Shown piece by piece: positions 35,239 through 44,171 of a stretch of DNA of 64,000 bases. The notes below the pieces were generated by a model, which made no database searches, was not told where the DNA came from, and was given only the letters and a program-made list of their open reading frames with translations. Source of the stretch: Rhodanobacter denitrificans (lineage in GTDB: Bacteria; Pseudomonadota; Gammaproteobacteria; Xanthomonadales; Rhodanobacteraceae); the NCBI GenBank assembly GCA_003241385.1, contig QFPO01000007.1, positions 167,877-231,876 of the forward strand, read 5' to 3'. The translations under genes and the position numbers were made by a program. Each line of letters opens with the position of its first letter. Position 1 is the stretch's first letter.

Positions 35239-36141
35239 ATGTTCGCGAAATCCCTGCGCATCGCCGGCCTGGCGCTGTCCCTCGTTCTGGCGACCGCTTG
35301 CAGCAAGGAGACGCCGTCCGGCGAGACCGCGAGCCCGACTGCCGCCAAGAGCGCCGCGGGTCCGGAAGCGTCGATCCATACGTCCGTGGCGCTGCTCAAG
35401 GCCGGTGACATCGGCGGCCTGATCGCCCATTCGCTGCCGCCGGCCGACTACGCGAAGGTCAAGGCCGAGTGGGGTCAGGACCAGGATCCGCCGACCGACG
35501 AGGAGCGCGCGCAGTTCGCCGAGATGATGGCCAAGCTGACCGCGCCGGATGCCGAGCAGACGCTCTACGCCGAGATCGAGCCGCAGCTCACCGCGTTCGA
35601 CGCGCAGTATCAGCAGCAGCTGCCGATGTACGTCAACATGGGCCGCGGCTTCCTGCGCAGCACGATCCAGCAGAGCAAGGACCTGGCCGAGGCCGAGAAG
35701 AACCAGGCGCTGGCCGCGATCGATGCGCTGGCCGACTGGATGCAGAACACGCGCTTCACCGATCCGGACAAGGTCAAGCAGGTCATCGCGATCGCGACCG
35801 CGACCGCGCGCGACATGAAGCTCGCGACGATCGACGAGGCACGCGCGCTGAGCTACGAGGACGCGATGCAGAAGGGCCAGCTGGTGTTCCAGGCGATCAA
35901 GCGCACGGTCGCAGTCTACGGCTTCTCGATCGACGACACGCTCGACTCGGTCAAGACCACGCTGGTCTCCAACGACGGCAGCAATGCCAAGGTCAAGATC
36001 GACTACACGCTGCTCGGCAAGCCGCTGACGGCCGAGGCCGAGATGGTCCAGCGCGACAACGCCTGGTACGGCAAGAACGCACTCGAGAAGCTCGAGCGCG
36101 ATGCCGCCGCCGAACCGGCCGTGGCCGCCGGCGAAGGCTGA
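35239..36141 (+). CDS. Uncharacterised lipoprotein
   Basis: Encodes 300 aa. The signal peptide ends in a lipobox LATAC with Cys21, followed by a Ser/Ala/Pro-rich linker. The rest is mainly helical (LTAPDAEQTLYAEIEPQLTA, SKDLAEAEKNQALAAIDALA), with a C-terminal beta part (STKVKIDYTLLG-like NAKVKIDYTLLGKPLTAEAE). No family is recognised with confidence; similar proteins of unknown role occur in xanthomonads. It ends 38 bp before plsB and may be cotranscribed with it. Confidence 0.75.
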   Translation: MFAKSLRIAGLALSLVLATACSKETPSGETASPTAAKSAAGPEASIHTSVALLKAGDIGGLIAHSLPPADYAKVKAEWGQDQDPPTDEERAQFAEMMAKLTAPDAEQTLYAEIEPQLTAFDAQYQQQLPMYVNMGRGFLRSTIQQSKDLAEAEKNQALAAIDALADWMQNTRFTDPDKVKQVIAIATATARDMKLATIDEARALSYEDAMQKGQLVFQAIKRTVAVYGFSIDDTLDSVKTTLVSNDGSNAKVKIDYTLLGKPLTAEAEMVQRDNAWYGKNALEKLERDAAAEPAVAAGEG

Positions 36142-36179
36142 GCGGCGCGGTCATTCGCGTCGACGACCGCTCTCCTCCG

Positions 36180-38741
36180 ATGGATCCGGCCCTTTCCGGA
36201 GCCCGGCCGGCCACCGCAGGCCGGGCGCCCGCGCTGACGCGGCTGCTGTGCGCGCTGCTGCGGCCGTGGCTGCGGCTGCGTCTGCAGCCGTCCGACCCGC
36301 GCAGCCTGGTCGACACCGCCGACGGTCATCCGACGGTCTACGTGCTCGAACGCTACGGCCTGTCCGACACGCTGATCCTCGAGGAGGCGGCCGCATCGGC
36401 CGGCCTGCCGGCGCCGCAGGCGGCCGCCGACGTGCTGCCGATCCGGCGGCGCCGGTCGATCGTCTATCTGTCGCGGCGGCCGCGCTGGTTCGGCCGGCCG
36501 CAGCATCCGACGCGCTCGGAGACGCTGACGCGGCTGTTCGCGCACGTCGCGCAGACGCCCGGCGCCGACGTGCGCCTGGTGCCGGTGTCGATCTTCGTCG
36601 GCCGCGCGCCGGACCGTCAGTCCGGCTGGTTCAGCGTGCTGTTCTCGGAGAACTGGGTCGTCGTCGGCCGCTTCCGCCGCCTGCTGGCGCTGCTGCTCAA
36701 CGGCCGCGACACGATCGTCCAGTTCGCCGCGCCGGTATCGCTGCGCCAGCTGATCGACGAGGCCGGCGGCGAGGCGTCCGAGCGCAGCGTGCGCAAGCTC
36801 TCGCGCGTGCTGCGCGTGCACTTCCATCGAATCCGCGCGGCCGTCATCGGGCCCGATCTCTCGCATCGGCGCACCGTCGTCAACGCAGTGCTCAACGCCG
36901 AGCCGGTGCGCGAGGCGATCGCGGCGACGGCAAGCAAGGAGAACCTTCCGCTGGCCAAGGCCGAGAAGCGCGCGCGCGACTTCGCGATGGAGATCGCGGC
37001 CGACTACTCGCATCCGCTGGTGCGTTCGATGTCGTTCCTGTTGAACGGCTTCTGGAACAAGCTCTACGGCGGCGTGAAGATGCACCACTTCGAGTCGCTG
37101 CGCGCGAGCGTGCCCGGCCACGAGGTGATCTACGTGCCGTGCCACCGCAGCCACATCGATTATCTGCTGCTGTCGTGGCTGCTGTACCGCAACGGCCTGT
37201 CGGTTCCGCACATCGCGGCCGGCGTCAATCTCAATCTGCCGGTGCTCGGCTCGCTGCTGCGCCGCGGCGGTGCGTTCTTCCTGCGCCGCACGTTCCGCGG
37301 CAACCTGCTGTACTCGACCGTGTTCCGCGAGTACCTCGGCCAGCTGTTCGCGCGCGGCGTGCCGCTGGAGTACTTCATCGAAGGCGGACGCTCGCGCACC
37401 GGCCGCCTGCTCGCGCCGCGCGCCGGCATGCTGTCGATGACGCTGTCGAGCTTCCTGTCGCAGTCGCGCCGGCCGGTGCTGTTCCAGCCGGTCTACATCG
37501 GCTACGAGAAGCTGATGGAAGGCAAGGAGTACATCGGCGAGCTGTCGGGCCGTCCGAAGCAGAAGGAGTCCTGGCTGGGCCTGCTGCGCGCGACCAAGGT
37601 GCTGCGCCAGCACTACGGCGAGGTCGCGGTCAGCTTCGGCGAGCCGGTCTATCTGGCCGAGCTGCTCGACGAGGTCGCCCCGCAGTGGCGCGAGCCGCCG
37701 GCCGGCCCCGACGACAAGCCCGAATGGGCCGGCCCGGCGGTCGACGCGCTGGCCGAGCGGATCCTCGTCAACATCAACCGCTCCGCCGACGTCAATCCGG
37801 TCAACCTGCTCGCGCTGGCGCTGCTGTCGACGCCGAACCACGCGATGGCCGAGTCGGACCTGCTCGCTCAGCTCGATCTGGCCAAGCGGCTGCTGATCGA
37901 GCTGCCGTACTCGGACCGCGTGACCGTGACCGCGCTGGAGCCGGCGGCGATCATCGCCTACGGCGAGAAGATGCAGTGGATCGAGCGCGTCACCCATCCG
38001 CTCGGCGACGTGCTGCGCTGTGGCGACGAGCAGGCCGTGCTGCTGAGCTACTTCCGCAACAACGTCCAGCACCTGTTCGCCGCGGCGGCCTGGGTCGCCT
38101 GCTGCTTCCTCAACAACCGGCGCATGGCGCGCGCCACCCTGGTGCGGCTCGGCCGCCTGGTCTATCCGTTCATCCGCTCCGAGCTGTTCCTCGGCTGGGA
38201 CGAGGAGCGCTTCGGCGAGCGCATCGAGGCGACGCTGGACTTCTTCGCGCGCCACGACCTGCTCGAGACCGACGAGGACGGCCGCATCATGAGCCGCGGT
38301 CCCGGCCAGAGCGACACCGCGTTCCGCCTGCGCGGCATCGCGCACAGCCTGCTGCAGGCGTTCGAGCGCTACTACATCGCGCTGGCCGCGCTCGTGAAGA
38401 ACGGCCCGCACAGCCTGACCGCCGGCGAGCTCGAGAACCTGTGCTATCTGACCGCGCAGCGGCTGTCGCTGCTGCACGAGGTCAATGCGCCGGAGTTCTT
38501 CGACAAGTCGCTGTTCCGCGGCTTCATCCAGAAGCTGCGCGAGCGGCGCGTGGTCTGGCTCGACGAGAACGGCAAGCTCGATTTCGACGGCGCGCTGGAA
38601 GAGGTGGCGCGCGACGCGCGCGTGATCCTGAGCCGCGAGATCCGCCACGGCATCCTCAAGCTGACCCAGGACATGCGGGCGCGTCTGGCCGAGGACGCAC
38701 CCGGGAGCGCCGCGGCCAAACCGGCCAAGCCGGCCGCCTGA
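36180..38741 (+). CDS. plsB: Glycerol-3-phosphate 1-O-acyltransferase PlsB
   Basis: Encodes 853 aa (E. coli PlsB 807). Inner-membrane enzyme that puts the first acyl chain on sn-glycerol-3-phosphate in phospholipid synthesis, using the product of GpsA (gene at 16925). Acyltransferase motif I is HRSHID (His322 to Asp327, the HX4D catalytic pair), followed by motif II around GGAFFLRRTFRGN, motif III FIEGGRSRTG and motif IV VYIGYEKL. The long N-terminal (1-250) and C-terminal (520-853) regions match the PlsB type rather than the short PlsC/PlsY types. ATG 36180 is chosen for distance from the preceding stop; there is no strong ribosome-binding site. Confidence 0.96.
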   Translation: MDPALSGARPATAGRAPALTRLLCALLRPWLRLRLQPSDPRSLVDTADGHPTVYVLERYGLSDTLILEEAAASAGLPAPQAAADVLPIRRRRSIVYLSRRPRWFGRPQHPTRSETLTRLFAHVAQTPGADVRLVPVSIFVGRAPDRQSGWFSVLFSENWVVVGRFRRLLALLLNGRDTIVQFAAPVSLRQLIDEAGGEASERSVRKLSRVLRVHFHRIRAAVIGPDLSHRRTVVNAVLNAEPVREAIAATASKENLPLAKAEKRARDFAMEIAADYSHPLVRSMSFLLNGFWNKLYGGVKMHHFESLRASVPGHEVIYVPCHRSHIDYLLLSWLLYRNGLSVPHIAAGVNLNLPVLGSLLRRGGAFFLRRTFRGNLLYSTVFREYLGQLFARGVPLEYFIEGGRSRTGRLLAPRAGMLSMTLSSFLSQSRRPVLFQPVYIGYEKLMEGKEYIGELSGRPKQKESWLGLLRATKVLRQHYGEVAVSFGEPVYLAELLDEVAPQWREPPAGPDDKPEWAGPAVDALAERILVNINRSADVNPVNLLALALLSTPNHAMAESDLLAQLDLAKRLLIELPYSDRVTVTALEPAAIIAYGEKMQWIERVTHPLGDVLRCGDEQAVLLSYFRNNVQHLFAAAAWVACCFLNNRRMARATLVRLGRLVYPFIRSELFLGWDEERFGERIEATLDFFARHDLLETDEDGRIMSRGPGQSDTAFRLRGIAHSLLQAFERYYIALAALVKNGPHSLTAGELENLCYLTAQRLSLLHEVNAPEFFDKSLFRGFIQKLRERRVVWLDENGKLDFDGALEEVARDARVILSREIRHGILKLTQDMRARLAEDAPGSAAAKPAKPAA

Positions 38742-38754
38742 CGGGCGCCGCCGC

Positions 38755-38973
38755 TCAGGCGTCGAGGTCGGGGATCATCCGGCTTTCGATCCACGCGATC
38801 ATGTCCTTGAGCCGCAGCTTGCGCTTCTTCATGCGCGTGATCTGCAGTTCGTCGGACAGGTTCGGGTCGATCGACAGCCGCGCGATCGCGGTGTCCAGGT
38901 CGCGATGCTCCAGCCGCAGCTCGGCGAGCTTGCGGACCAGCGCGGCGGGGTCGTCGGGGAACAGGTGGCTCAT
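38755..38973 (-). CDS. YdcH/DUF465 small protein
   Basis: Encodes 72 aa and is almost entirely helical: MSHLFPDDPAALVRKLAELR, then LEHRDLDTAIARLS, and LQITRMKKRKLRLKDMIAWI. This matches the DUF465 (YdcH) family of short antiparallel helical-hairpin proteins of unknown function. It converges with plsB 13 bp away. Confidence 0.85.
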   Translation of the reverse strand: MSHLFPDDPAALVRKLAELRLEHRDLDTAIARLSIDPNLSDELQITRMKKRKLRLKDMIAWIESRMIPDLDA

Positions 38974-39076
38974 GGCAGGGCGGCAAGTGTAGTGCTTTTG
39001 ACGCCGGGCGGGGCCGCGGGCGGACGCACCGCGCGGCGCTGGCCGTACAATGGGCGATTTCCCCCGCCGTCCGCCG

Positions 39077-39928
39077 ATGAACGTCGCCGCCCGCAAGCAC
39101 GAACACGAAGCCGCCCGGCTGGCCAAGCGCCTGCGCCACCAGGTCGGCCAGGCGATCGCCGACTACAACATGATCGAGGACGGCGACCGCGTGATGGTCT
39201 GCCTGTCCGGCGGCAAGGACTCCTACACGCTGCTCGATCTGCTGCGCCGGCTGCAAGCCAAGGCGCCGGTGCGCTTCGAGCTGGTCGCCGTGCACCTGGA
39301 CCAGAAGCAGCCCGGCTACGATCCGGACGTGCTGCCGGCCTATCTGCGCGGCATCGGCGTGCCGTTCCACATCATCGAGCAGGACACCTACAGCGTCGTG
39401 CGCCGCGTCGTGCCGGAAGGCAAGACGATGTGCAGCCTGTGCTCGCGCATGCGGCGCGGCTCGCTCTACACGTTCGCGGCGCAGGAGGGCTTCACGAAGA
39501 TCGCGCTCGGCCACCACCGCGACGACATCGTCGAGACGCTGTTCCTCAACCTGTTCCACCACGCCGCGCTGAAGGCGATGCCGCCCAAGCTGATGTCCGA
39601 CGACGGCCGCAACATCGTGATCCGCCCGCTGGCCTACTGCCGCGAATCGGACATCGCCGCGCATGCCGCCAACGAGGGTTTTCCGATCATGCCGTGCAAC
39701 CTGTGCGGCTCGCAGGAGAACCTGCAGCGCAAGGTGGTCAAGGCGATGCTGGCCGACTGGGAGCGCCAGCAGCCCGGCCGCGTCGAGAACGTGTTCCGCG
39801 CGCTGACCAAGATTTCGCCCTCGCAGCTGGCCGACCCGGCCCTGTTCGATTTCGCCGGCCTCGGCACCCGCGGTGCCGGCGCCGACGCCCATGCCTGGCT
39901 GCGCGACAACGCGGCCGACCCGACCTGA
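39077..39928 (+). CDS. ttcA: tRNA 2-thiocytidine(32) synthetase TtcA
   Basis: Encodes 283 aa. ATP- and Fe-S-dependent thiolation of C32 in a set of tRNAs. The PP-loop SGGKDS is at residues 44-49; the Fe-S/catalytic cysteines are C119-x-x-C122 (TMCSLC) and C207-x-x-C210 (PCNLC). An ATG at 39050 is in frame, but it overlaps a clear -10 box TACAAT (39046-39051). A transcript would begin near 39058, so ATG 39077 is the likely start, and this also fits the family's N-terminus. Confidence 0.95.
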   Translation: MNVAARKHEHEAARLAKRLRHQVGQAIADYNMIEDGDRVMVCLSGGKDSYTLLDLLRRLQAKAPVRFELVAVHLDQKQPGYDPDVLPAYLRGIGVPFHIIEQDTYSVVRRVVPEGKTMCSLCSRMRRGSLYTFAAQEGFTKIALGHHRDDIVETLFLNLFHHAALKAMPPKLMSDDGRNIVIRPLAYCRESDIAAHAANEGFPIMPCNLCGSQENLQRKVVKAMLADWERQQPGRVENVFRALTKISPSQLADPALFDFAGLGTRGAGADAHAWLRDNAADPT

Positions 39929-40002
39929 TGCCGTTCCGCCGTGGCGCCGGCCGGCATGTGCCGGCCGGCGTCCATTGACGTCCACCTTCGTACCGAGATG
40001 CC

Positions 40003-40920
40003 ATGTTCTTCCGAAACCTGACGCTGTTCCGCTTCCCCGAATCCGCCGCCGAGGCGCTCGACGATCTGGAAACCCGGCTCGAACCGCAGCGGCTGCGCCC
40101 CTGCGGCCCGCTCGAACTGTCCACGCGCGGCTTCGTCTCGCCGTTCGGCCGCCAGGCCGAGGCCCTGATGCACCGGATCAACGCCTATACGCTGCTGACG
40201 ATCGGCGGCGAGGACCGCCTGCTGCCCGGCTCCGTGGTTTCCGAGGAGCTCGCCAACCGGATCCAGGCCCTGGCCGAGAAGGAAGGCCGCCGGATCGGCG
40301 CGCGTGAGCGCAAGCGATTGAAAGAAGAGATTATTTCGGAACTCATGCCGCGGGCTTTCATCCGCCCGTCACGTCAGAGTGCTTATCTGGACGCCAAGAA
40401 CGGGTGGCTCGTCGTCGATACCGCCAGCCGCAAGGTCGCCGAAGGGGCGGTCAGCCAGATTCGCGAGGCCGTGGGCCAGTTTCCGGCCACGCCGATGGCG
40501 CCGGAAGAGTCGCCGCGGGCCTTGATGACGGACTGGTTGATCCATGGCAAGCTGCCTGCGGGTCTGACGCTCGGCGACGAGTGCGAGTTGCGCGACCCGG
40601 TCGAGTCCGGTGCCATCGTCCGATGCCGGCGTCAAGAGCTTGAATCGGATGAGGTGCGGGAGCATCTGAAGACCGGCAAGCAGGTGTATCAGCTCGGTCT
40701 GGAATTCGACGAACGCATGAGTTTCGTGCTCGGCGAAGACCTGACGGTCCGCAAGTTGCGCTTTCTGGACGTCGTCCTGGATGAGCTTGGCGAGGAATCG
40801 TCCGAGTCGATCCAGGCCGAGATCGACGCCCGGTTCGCACTGCTGACGCTGGAGCTGGCGCGCCTGTTCGACAAGTTCGGGGAATGGTTTGGTTTGCCGC
40901 GGCCGGGGAACCGCGACTAG
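40003..40920 (+). CDS. rdgC: Recombination-associated protein RdgC
   Basis: Encodes 305 aa, standard length. RdgC forms a dimeric ring on double-stranded DNA and restrains RecA-promoted recombination. Family features: MFFRNLTLFRFPE at the start, the STRGFVSPFG segment, RKRLKEEIISELMPRAF (about residues 103-120) and the FDERMSFVLGEDLTVRKLRF region. The 3' half is less GC-rich than its neighbours. A 12-bp perfect hairpin follows 21 bp after the stop. Confidence 0.95.
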   Translation: MFFRNLTLFRFPESAAEALDDLETRLEPQRLRPCGPLELSTRGFVSPFGRQAEALMHRINAYTLLTIGGEDRLLPGSVVSEELANRIQALAEKEGRRIGARERKRLKEEIISELMPRAFIRPSRQSAYLDAKNGWLVVDTASRKVAEGAVSQIREAVGQFPATPMAPEESPRALMTDWLIHGKLPAGLTLGDECELRDPVESGAIVRCRRQELESDEVREHLKTGKQVYQLGLEFDERMSFVLGEDLTVRKLRFLDVVLDELGEESSESIQAEIDARFALLTLELARLFDKFGEWFGLPRPGNRD

Positions 40921-40941
40921 CGGCCGTCGAGGGACGGTCCG

Positions 40942-40971
40942 CCGGTGCGATCCAGGACGGGATCGCACCGG
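40942..40971. terminator. 12-bp hairpin after rdgC, no U tract
   Basis: CCGGTGCGATCC (40942-40953) and GGATCGCACCGG (40960-40971) are perfect arms around a 6-nt loop. It is placed to end rdgC transcription but lacks a T run, like the hairpins at 11295 and 53030. Confidence 0.5.
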
Positions 40972-41100
40972 AATCGATCGCGCGAGCGGTCGATTCGGGG
41001 GAGAAGGTGCGCAGGCTCGTTCTGCGCCGTTCGATCGAGAGGCGGGCAGGAGTCCGTGTCTCGTCCCGGCTAGCGGACCCGTGCGGGTCATGAGGCAACG

Positions 41101-41868
41101 ATGACCCTGGACAACGACAATACCTATCTGGAGCTCGCGACGCAGACCGGCGACACGATCAAGGTCCTGCGCCGCAGCCATCCGCGCGCACGCCGGCTGC
41201 GCCTGACCGTGACGCCGAGCGGCGCGCGCGTGACCTATCCGGAAGGCACCCATCCGGCCCAGGTGTTCGCGTTCCTGCGCAAACACGGCGAGTGGCTCGA
41301 ACGCAAGCTCGACGAACTCAATCTCGGCTCGCAGCCGCCGCCGCTGAAGGTCGGCTCGGCGACCGTACTGCCGCTGCGCGGCGAGACCACGCGCCTGTCC
41401 TGGCGCGATGGGCCGTATCCGCACATCGAGCACGCCGAAGACCGGCTGATCATCAGCCTGCCGCGGCCGCACCGCCGCGCGCCGGAGGCCGCGCGCGCGC
41501 TGCTGCGCTCGTTCCTCGAGGCGCAGATGCGCCGCGACGTCTCGCGCTGGCTGGCGCGCTACACGCCCGAGCTCGGCATGGCGCCGACCGGCATCCGCGT
41601 GCGGCCGCTCAAGAGCCTGTGGGGCAGCCTCGACACGCGCGACGTCGTGACGCTCGATCTCGCGCTGGCGCTGGCGCCGCCGGCGGCACTGCGCTACGTG
41701 CTGGTCCACGAGCTGTGCCATCTGCGCATCCGCAACCATTCCAAGCGGTTCTGGAACCTCGTCGAATCGCTGTATCCGGAATGGGGCGAACAGCGCGACT
41801 GGCTGAGATTCCACGGCCAGGCGCTCAAGGCCGAACTCGGCCGTCTGATCCAGACGCCGGGCGGCTGA
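41101..41868 (+). CDS. YgjP-type (DUF45, M48-like) zinc metalloprotease
   Basis: Encodes 255 aa. The zinc motif HELCHLRIRNHSKRFW (about residues 203-218) has the HExxH pair plus the downstream His and FW of the YgjP/WLM-like branch. A preceding SLWGSLDTRDVVTLDLAL matches the family's conserved W-G-S segment, and the N-terminal half is the usual beta-rich part (RRSHPRARRLRLTVTPSGAR). No signal peptide or membrane helix, so cytoplasmic. The role is unclear in the family. The following 226 bp to the next gene hold nothing recognisable. Confidence 0.88.
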   Translation: MTLDNDNTYLELATQTGDTIKVLRRSHPRARRLRLTVTPSGARVTYPEGTHPAQVFAFLRKHGEWLERKLDELNLGSQPPPLKVGSATVLPLRGETTRLSWRDGPYPHIEHAEDRLIISLPRPHRRAPEAARALLRSFLEAQMRRDVSRWLARYTPELGMAPTGIRVRPLKSLWGSLDTRDVVTLDLALALAPPAALRYVLVHELCHLRIRNHSKRFWNLVESLYPEWGEQRDWLRFHGQALKAELGRLIQTPGG

Positions 41869-42094
41869 CGGCCGGGCCGGCTCGCGCAGATGCGCGTTGC
41901 CCGCGTCCGACTCGCGGGATCGGCCGATCGGTCGTCGCGTCGCAGATGACGAGGGATCGCGCGGGCAGGATTCGGTTCTGCGAGCGCTCGGTCGCGCAGC
42001 CCTGGATGCCGCCGTAACCGCTCGGCGATGGCGCCGATACCCGCTCGGCGCGGCCGATGTCCGAGCCGGGGATCCGGATCGATGCGCGCGTCGC

Positions 42095-42964
42095 TCAGCC
42101 GCGCGCCGGCGTCCGCGCGAAGAATGCCGACAGCGCCGCGGCGACCGGCTCGGGCCGTTCCAGATGCAGATGATGGCCGCCGCCGAGCCGCACGATCTCG
42201 ATACCGGCGACGCGGGCGGCGCGCCGTTCGATGCCCTCACGCGGCAGATACGGCGTGTCCGGTTCGGTCAGTACCAGCAGCGTCGGCGCATCGATGCCGG
42301 CGAGCACCGCGAGCACCTGGGCTTCACTGAAGCGCATCGGCGAGCTCAAGCGCAGGCGCGCGTCGCTGGCCCAGACGAAACCGTCCTCGACGCGGCGCAG
42401 ACCACGTTCGACGATCGGTCGCGCGCCGTGTTTGGACAGGCCGCCGGCGGTCAGCCGTGCCGCGATCGCGGCCTCGACCGTCTCGAACACGCGGCGGCGA
42501 TCGCCGCGACGGTCGCGGCGTGCCTCGAGCCCGGTGCGCAGGCGCGTCGCGGTCTCCTCGTCGGGGCCGGTCAGCGGGCCGAGCGCCTCGATCAGCGCGA
42601 GCCGGTCGATGCGCTCCGGGAACGCGCCGGCCAGCATGCAGGCCAGAGTGCCGCCGAGCGAGTGGCCGAGCAGGTCGACGCGCGGCCGGCCGAGCCGGTC
42701 GAGCACCGCGAGGATCTCGTCGAGAAAATCGACGTAGTGGTACCAGGCGCCGGCCGGCCGGTGCGCGGAACGGCCGTGACCGGGCAGATCGATCGCGATC
42801 ACGCGATGCCGGTCGGCCAGCAGCGGCGCCAGTCGATCGAACGAGCCGGCGTTGTCGAGCCAGCCGTGCAGCGCGAGCAGCGGCGGCAGTGACGGATCGC
42901 CCCAGCAGCGCGCCGCGATCGTCAGCTGCGGCAGCTCGAAGACCTGCTCGTCCGGCGCGCTCAT
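42095..42964 (-). CDS. Cytoplasmic alpha/beta-fold hydrolase
   Basis: Encodes 289 aa. Oxyanion motif LALHGWLDNAGSF, nucleophile elbow GHSLGG with Ser near residue 100, acid in VLTEPDTPY and the catalytic His in LGGGHHLHLE. No signal peptide. Closest in feel to serine hydrolase-like/epoxide hydrolase-type esterases; the substrate is unknown. Its ATG overlaps the hemH stop by 4 bp, so it is translationally coupled to ferrochelatase, an arrangement common in this bacterial group. Confidence 0.85.
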   Translation of the reverse strand: MSAPDEQVFELPQLTIAARCWGDPSLPPLLALHGWLDNAGSFDRLAPLLADRHRVIAIDLPGHGRSAHRPAGAWYHYVDFLDEILAVLDRLGRPRVDLLGHSLGGTLACMLAGAFPERIDRLALIEALGPLTGPDEETATRLRTGLEARRDRRGDRRRVFETVEAAIAARLTAGGLSKHGARPIVERGLRRVEDGFVWASDARLRLSSPMRFSEAQVLAVLAGIDAPTLLVLTEPDTPYLPREGIERRAARVAGIEIVRLGGGHHLHLERPEPVAAALSAFFARTPARG

Positions 42965-43971
42965 GGTGCCGGCGGAGCGCCGAGATGGCGGCGGATCAGC
43001 GTCTGCACCAGCGCGACCTGGCCTTCGCCGGCGTCGAGCGCCGGGATGTATTCGTAGCGCTCGCCGCCTGCGGCGAGGAAATGCTCGCGATTGGTCATCG
43101 CCAGCTCCTCGAGCGTTTCCAGGCAGTCGATCGAGAAGCCCGGCGCGACGATCTGCACGCTGCGCACGCCCTCGGACGGCAGCCGTTCGAGCAGCTGGTC
43201 GGTATACGGCTGCAGCCACGGTTCGCGTCCGACGCGCGACTGGAAGCAGGTCAGGAGCGGCGGCGCGGCCGGTCCCAGCCGCTGCCGCAGCGCCTCGGCG
43301 GTCGCCCGGCACTGCTCGGCGTACGGATCGCCGGCGCGCACGTAGCGCTCTGGGATGCCGTGGAACGACAGCAGCAGCCGCTCGGCCGGCCCGTGTGCGC
43401 GCCAGTGCGCCTCGATCTGCGCCGCGAGCGCCTCGACGTAGGCCGGTTCGGTCGCGTAGCCGTCGACGAAGTGCAGCTCCGGCACGCGGCGCCGGCGCCG
43501 CCACTGGCGTCCGAGCTCGTCGAGCACCGAGGCGGTCGTGGTCGCCGAGTACTGCGGAAACAGCGGCAGCACCAGCAGCCGGCGGATGCCGGCGGCGTCC
43601 AGCGCATCGAGCTGGGCGGCCAGGCTCGGCTCGCGATAGCGCATCGCATGGCGCACGATCAGATCGGGCCGCCGCTTCTGCACGGCCGCGGCCAGCGCGG
43701 CCATGCCGGTCTGCAGCGGCGAGCCGGCCTCGGTCCAGATCCGCCGGTATAGCGCGGCCGAGCGCGCCGGGCGGATCCGCAGGATCACGCCGTGCAGGAT
43801 CGGCAGCCACAGCCAGCGCGGCTGCTCGACGACGCGCGGGTCGGACAGGAACTCGGCGAGGTAGCGCCGTACCGCGGCCGGCGTCGGCGCATCGGGCGTG
43901 CCGAGATTGACCAGCAGAACGGCGCTGTCCGGGGCGGCGGGGGCGGGGGCGGGGAGCGGATCGGGGGTCAT
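42961..43971 (-). CDS. hemH: Ferrochelatase
   Basis: Encodes 336 aa. Inserts Fe2+ into protoporphyrin IX, the last step of protoheme synthesis. ATG 43971 starts just before a Pro/Ala run (PLPAPAPAAP) and the family beginning VLLVNLGTPDAP. The catalytic His is in LLLSFHGIPERYV (about residue 200) and the Glu in the PGFSIDCLETLEEL segment (about 272-277). A longer in-frame start to 44163 adds only low-complexity basic residues and is rejected. Divergent from the sorting-tail protein at 44172. Confidence 0.95.
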   Translation of the reverse strand: MTPDPLPAPAPAAPDSAVLLVNLGTPDAPTPAAVRRYLAEFLSDPRVVEQPRWLWLPILHGVILRIRPARSAALYRRIWTEAGSPLQTGMAALAAAVQKRRPDLIVRHAMRYREPSLAAQLDALDAAGIRRLLVLPLFPQYSATTTASVLDELGRQWRRRRRVPELHFVDGYATEPAYVEALAAQIEAHWRAHGPAERLLLSFHGIPERYVRAGDPYAEQCRATAEALRQRLGPAAPPLLTCFQSRVGREPWLQPYTDQLLERLPSEGVRSVQIVAPGFSIDCLETLEELAMTNREHFLAAGGERYEYIPALDAGEGQVALVQTLIRRHLGAPPAP

Positions 43972-44058
43972 GCCGGGCGATGGGCTGGGTCGGGAGCGGC
44001 GCTGCGGACGCGGCCGCGGCGTGTTCGCGCACGCCGCCCGGGGCCGGGCGGCGGCGGT

Positions 44059-44086
44059 TTGTCGCGGCTGGAATTGCTGATAGACT
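44059..44086 (+). promoter_or_regulatory. Probable sigma-70 promoter of the secreted protein at 44172
   Basis: TTGTCG (44059-44064), a 16-bp spacer and TAGACT (44081-44086). It lies 85 bp upstream of the ATG in the hemH/44172 divergent region, and is moderately close to consensus. Confidence 0.4.
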
Positions 44087-44171
44087 CGGGCGTGCGCGTG
44101 TCGACGATTCCCCGATTGGATCCGGGCGCCGGCGCGGGCGACGACTACCCATAACGATAACATCGACCGCC

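Noticed and set aside
39050..39076. Upstream ATG for ttcA
   Set aside because: It overlaps the TACAAT -10 box, so it would not be on the transcript; family N-termini agree with ATG 39077.
43972..44163. Longer ferrochelatase start
   Set aside because: The extension is Arg/Pro/Ala-rich low-complexity sequence not found in ferrochelatases; ATG 43971 precedes the family N-terminus.
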